A DNA stretch of 7,623 nt from an uncultured Gemmiger sp. (GTDB taxonomy: Bacteria > Bacillota > Clostridia > Oscillospirales > Ruminococcaceae), in the NCBI GenBank assembly GCA_959018215.1, contig CAUEKL010000103.1, positions 1 through 7,623 on the forward strand, read 5' to 3'. Positions 5,954-7,623 of this stretch are shown here, one piece after another. The position numbers were made by a program, and so were the translations under genes. Below the pieces are notes generated by a model, which saw only the letters and a program-made list of their open reading frames with translations, did not search any database and was not told the origin of the DNA. The stretch's first letter is position 1; every line of letters begins with the position of its first letter.

Positions 5954-5975
5954 AGCCCGCTATTTTCTTTATACT
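5947..5975 (+). promoter_or_regulatory. Sigma-A promoter of the BTAD regulator
   Basis: TTGAAA (5947-5952) and TATACT (5970-5975) are separated by 17 bp. Transcription would start near 5982, giving a leader of about 60 nt that contains a small ACAGC/GCTGT stem (5996-6010). The promoter begins just past the preceding terminator. Confidence 0.8.
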
Positions 5976-6042
5976 TGTAACAATACAACAGTCGTACAGC
6001 AATCGGCTGTTTCCGGAAGGAAAAATAGGAGAGTGACCGCCC

Positions 6043-7263
6043 ATGACACAGCCCAAAATTCAGATCACCCTGCTTGGCAGATTTGAGATCGCCCTTGACG
6101 GTCATCCGGTCCTGGCCGGTATGGCACAATCCCGCAAAATCCAGCTTCTGGTGCAGTATCTGCTGCTGCAGTACGGCCGCCCGGCCAGCCATGCGGAACT
6201 GACCACCGCCCTTTGGGGCAATGCGGGGGACGCGGATATGTCCCTGCGGGCGGTGCTGCATCGGTTCCGTGCCATGGCTGCCAAGGAGGACCCTGCCCTG
6301 GAAAACTGCATCCTCACCAGCCGGGGGGCCTATGTATGGAATATGGACCTGGACTGCGAGGTGGACATCTTCACCATCCGCCGCCTGGCCGAACAGCTGG
6401 AAGGGGAGAACGACCCTGCTCAGCGGGCGGAGCTCTGCCGCCGGATTCTTGACCGGTATACCGGACGCCTTCTGCCCGACTCGGCTGGGGAGCCCTGGGT
6501 GGAACGCCAGCGGGTCTGGCTGCACAACCTGTATAAAGATACTCTGGTGGACCTCATCGAATACTGCAAGGAACAGGAGGACCTGGAACAGGTGGTGGAG
6601 CTGTGCCGCCGGGGCCTGCGTGCCGATCCCTTTGACGAGCGGCTGTATGTGGAGCAGATTCTGGCGCTGGAAAACATGGGCCGCACCCAGGAGGCCGAAA
6701 CCCTGTCCCGCCAGGCCGCCGAAAGCGGCTGCCTGCACAGCGACGGCCGGGTGCGCAACCTGAACGGCAGCTATAAGAGGATGCAGCAGAGCGCGGTGGC
6801 CATGGAGACTGACCTGGACCGCATCCTGAAAGAAGTGTGCGAACCGGAATCCGGCGGTGCCTACCTGTGCGGGTACGAGACGTTCCGCAGCATCTGCCGG
6901 GTACAGCTGCGCATGCGGGCCCGGTATGACATCTCCCTGTTCCTGGTCACGGTGAGTATCGTGCCGCCGGTAGCCCGGCCCGGAGCGGGCCGTACCGCCG
7001 CCGCCATGCACGTGCTGGAAAATGTGCTTTGCCGTACCCTGCGGGGCAGCGATGTGGTGGCCCGTTACAGTGATACCCGGTTTGTGCTGCTGCTGGGTGG
7101 GCTGGCCTGCGACGGCAGCAGTCCCATGGAGCGGGTGCGGGCGGAGTTTTACCGCCGTCCCGAACACGACGGTTATCTGCTCACTTACCGCCTTCATACC
7201 TTGGAAAATACCGTTTCTTTGCGCCTGAATCAGCGCAATCGCAGCTCCAAGAACAAGAAATGA
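6043..7263 (+). CDS. BTAD/SARP-like transcription regulator with degenerate GGDEF domain
   Basis: This 406-residue cytoplasmic protein is a putative DNA-binding regulator. Residues about 5-105 resemble an OmpR-type winged helix as found in SARP/AfsR activators (starts IQITLLGRFEIALDG; LWGN and TSRGAYVWN are typical). Residues about 108-250 form the bacterial transcriptional activator domain, a TPR-like helical bundle beginning CEVDIFTIRRLAEQ and including WVERQRVWLHNLYKDTLVDL. The C-terminal part (about 273-375) follows the GGDEF pattern: LENVLCRTLRGSDVVARY, then SDTRFVLLLGG where active cyclases have GGDEF. The catalytic signature is therefore lost, and cyclase activity is unlikely; ligand binding or dimerisation is possible. 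AGGAG (6027-6031) is 11 nt from ATG, a little long, but no nearer in-frame start exists. It is a monocistronic unit with its own promoter; targets are unknown. No clear terminator separates it from the tRNA. Confidence 0.9.
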   Translation: MTQPKIQITLLGRFEIALDGHPVLAGMAQSRKIQLLVQYLLLQYGRPASHAELTTALWGNAGDADMSLRAVLHRFRAMAAKEDPALENCILTSRGAYVWNMDLDCEVDIFTIRRLAEQLEGENDPAQRAELCRRILDRYTGRLLPDSAGEPWVERQRVWLHNLYKDTLVDLIEYCKEQEDLEQVVELCRRGLRADPFDERLYVEQILALENMGRTQEAETLSRQAAESGCLHSDGRVRNLNGSYKRMQQSAVAMETDLDRILKEVCEPESGGAYLCGYETFRSICRVQLRMRARYDISLFLVTVSIVPPVARPGAGRTAAAMHVLENVLCRTLRGSDVVARYSDTRFVLLLGGLACDGSSPMERVRAEFYRRPEHDGYLLTYRLHTLENTVSLRLNQRNRSSKNKK

Positions 7264-7305
7264 GCGATTTCGACATTTAATGACAAAAAAGGTTTGAAAA
7301 AATCC

Positions 7306-7334
7306 TTGACATCTGGGGTGCGGTCTGGTAATAT
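7306..7334 (+). promoter_or_regulatory. Promoter of the tRNA-Arg gene
   Basis: A consensus -35 TTGACA (7306-7311) and an extended -10 TGGTAATAT (7326-7334, core 7329-7334) are separated by 17 bp. An overlapping TATAAT at 7332-7337 would need a 20-bp spacer and is less likely. The start would be near 7341, about 7 nt before the mature tRNA. Confidence 0.82.
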
Positions 7335-7347
7335 AATACTCGCACTT

Positions 7348-7424
7348 GCGCCGGTAGCTCAGCTGGATAGAGTGTCTGACTACGAATCAGAAGGTCGGGG
7401 GTTCGAGTCCCTTCCGGCGCACCA
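7348..7424 (+). tRNA. tRNA-Arg (anticodon ACG)
   Basis: The cloverleaf is complete. The acceptor stem is GCGCCGG (7348-7354) with CCGGCGC (7414-7420), discriminator A7421 and encoded CCA 7422-7424. The D-arm begins GCTCAGCTGGATAGAG. The anticodon stem TCTGA/TCAGA encloses loop CTACGAA with anticodon ACG at 7382-7384. The T-arm is GGGGG-TTCGAGT-CCCTT (7397-7413) with two G-U pairs at its base. ACG is normally edited to ICG and reads CGU, CGC and CGA. The encoded CCA fits Firmicutes. Confidence 0.98.
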
Positions 7425-7452
7425 AGGTTTCCCAGAAATGGGAAACCTTTTT
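7409..7452 (+). repeat. Direct repeat copy 1: tRNA 3' end plus terminator
   Basis: These 44 bp (last T-stem strand, acceptor 3' strand, ACCA and terminator hairpin) recur identically 171 bp downstream at 7580-7623. Upstream of 7409 the identity stops quickly (T7408 versus C7579). Confidence 0.93.
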
Positions 7453-7454
7453 TT
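7424..7454 (+). terminator. Intrinsic terminator of the tRNA-Arg gene
   Basis: A perfect 10-bp stem, AAGGTTTCCC (7424-7433) with GGGAAACCTT (7440-7449) around a 6-nt loop, is followed by T's to 7454. Its first base overlaps the last base of the CCA end, so the tRNA 3' end must be released by processing. A second copy lies at 7595-7623. Confidence 0.92.
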
Positions 7455-7486
7455 GTTGCTATTATCCGGAAGGCATCTGGTTTGTC

Positions 7487-7588
7487 CCGGAAGGGACTCG
7501 AACAGCTCGTCCGGCCGTCGGCATCCCGGCCGGGCCCAACAGTCCGGCGGACTGTTGGGAAGAGCGCGGGCAGAGGGGCCCCTTCCGG
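7487..7588. repeat. Structured inverted-repeat element with an inverted tRNA T-arm fragment
   Basis: The segment is bounded by CCGGAAGGG (7487-7495) and its exact inverse CCCTTCCGG (7580-7588). Its left end, CCGGAAGGGACTCGAAC (7487-7503), is a perfect 17-bp inverted copy of tRNA-Arg positions 7401-7417. Inside are two strong stems: CCGGCCG (7511-7517) with CGGCCGG (7527-7533), and CCCAACAGTCC (7535-7545) with GGACTGTTGGG (7549-7559) over a 3-nt loop. No ORF is apparent. It looks like a small mobile or rearranged repeat inserted at the tRNA 3' end; I do not recognise a named family. Confidence 0.7.
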
Positions 7589-7623
7589 CGCACCAAGGTT
7601 TCCCAGAAATGGGAAACCTTTTT
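7580..7623 (+). repeat. Direct repeat copy 2: tRNA 3' end plus terminator, cut by window
   Basis: This is identical to 7409-7452 over all 44 bp available and runs to the right edge, so the repeat may be longer. It holds only the last 12 bases of the tRNA body plus ACCA, so it is not a functional tRNA gene. A tRNA 3'-end repeat of this kind is what site-specific integration leaves as att sites, or it is the remnant of a second tandem tRNA-Arg gene. Confidence 0.9.
7595..7623 (+). terminator. Second copy of the tRNA terminator hairpin
   Basis: AAGGTTTCCC and GGGAAACCTT form the same perfect 10-bp stem as at 7424-7449, with the T-run cut by the window edge. It could still terminate transcripts reading through the upstream copy. 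Confidence 0.75.

Noticed and set aside
5920..5961. AGCGGGC/GCCCGCT inverted repeat as an antiterminator of the operon terminator
   Set aside because: The partner segment lies downstream of the terminator and within the next promoter's spacer, so it is transcribed too late to compete; probably chance or a duplicated stem arm.
5107..6036. Frame starting at ATG 5107 overlapping the PASTA gene
   Set aside because: Its translation lacks any domain, whereas the GTG 5114 frame gives three clean PASTA repeats.
5914..7197. 427-codon minus-strand open frame
   Set aside because: It is antisense to the BTAD regulator, which has clear domains and its own promoter; the translated product shows no recognisable family and begins without a ribosome site.
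7461..7623. CRISPR array or second functional tRNA gene
   Set aside because: There is no repeat-spacer periodicity, and only the last 12 bases of the tRNA body with ACCA are present in the second copy.

Overview
The window reads as chromosomal DNA of a GC-rich Gram-positive anaerobe of the Firmicutes, most likely in the Faecalibacterium/Subdoligranulum/Gemmiger part of the Oscillospiraceae. The basis is gene content (a CBS/DRTGG-type manganese pyrophosphatase, a stand-alone PASTA protein, a BTAD regulator with a GGDEF-like tail), strong AGGAG-type ribosome binding sites, sigma-A-like promoters and a tRNA gene with encoded CCA. The genus is an inference; the class is fairly safe.

Layout. Positions 1-1683 (minus strand) hold the first 561 codons of typA/bipA, which runs off the left edge. 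A divergent control region (about 1684-1879) carries a near-consensus promoter for typA and an extended -10 promoter for the next gene. Positions 1880-3541 (plus) encode a family II inorganic pyrophosphatase with inserted CBS and DRTGG regulatory domains. From 3542 to 3865 lies a long, highly structured leader: a promoter whose spacer is filled by a perfect 20-bp palindrome, a 15-codon leader peptide ORF with a good ribosome binding site, competing antiterminator and terminator hairpins, and a second hairpin that buries the ribosome binding site of the next gene. It controls an MFS efflux-type transporter (3866-5086) followed closely by a membrane-anchored three-PASTA protein (5114-5848). A terminator closes this unit at 5901-5932.

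Next is a single-gene unit: a sigma-A promoter with an 11-bp-period direct repeat over its -35 (5936-5975), driving a BTAD/SARP-like transcription regulator with a degenerate GGDEF domain (6043-7263). The window ends with a tRNA-Arg(ACG) gene (7348-7424), its terminator, and an odd segment containing an inverted copy of the tRNA T-arm, two strong hairpins, and a direct second copy of the tRNA 3' end plus terminator.

How they fit together. typA and the pyrophosphatase are housekeeping genes (translation/ribosome assembly under stress; pyrophosphate removal tuned by adenine nucleotides). The transporter-PASTA pair looks like an inducible envelope or drug-response operon governed by ribosome-dependent attenuation, the most interesting system here. 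The 3' end around the tRNA looks like a site of past integration or duplication.
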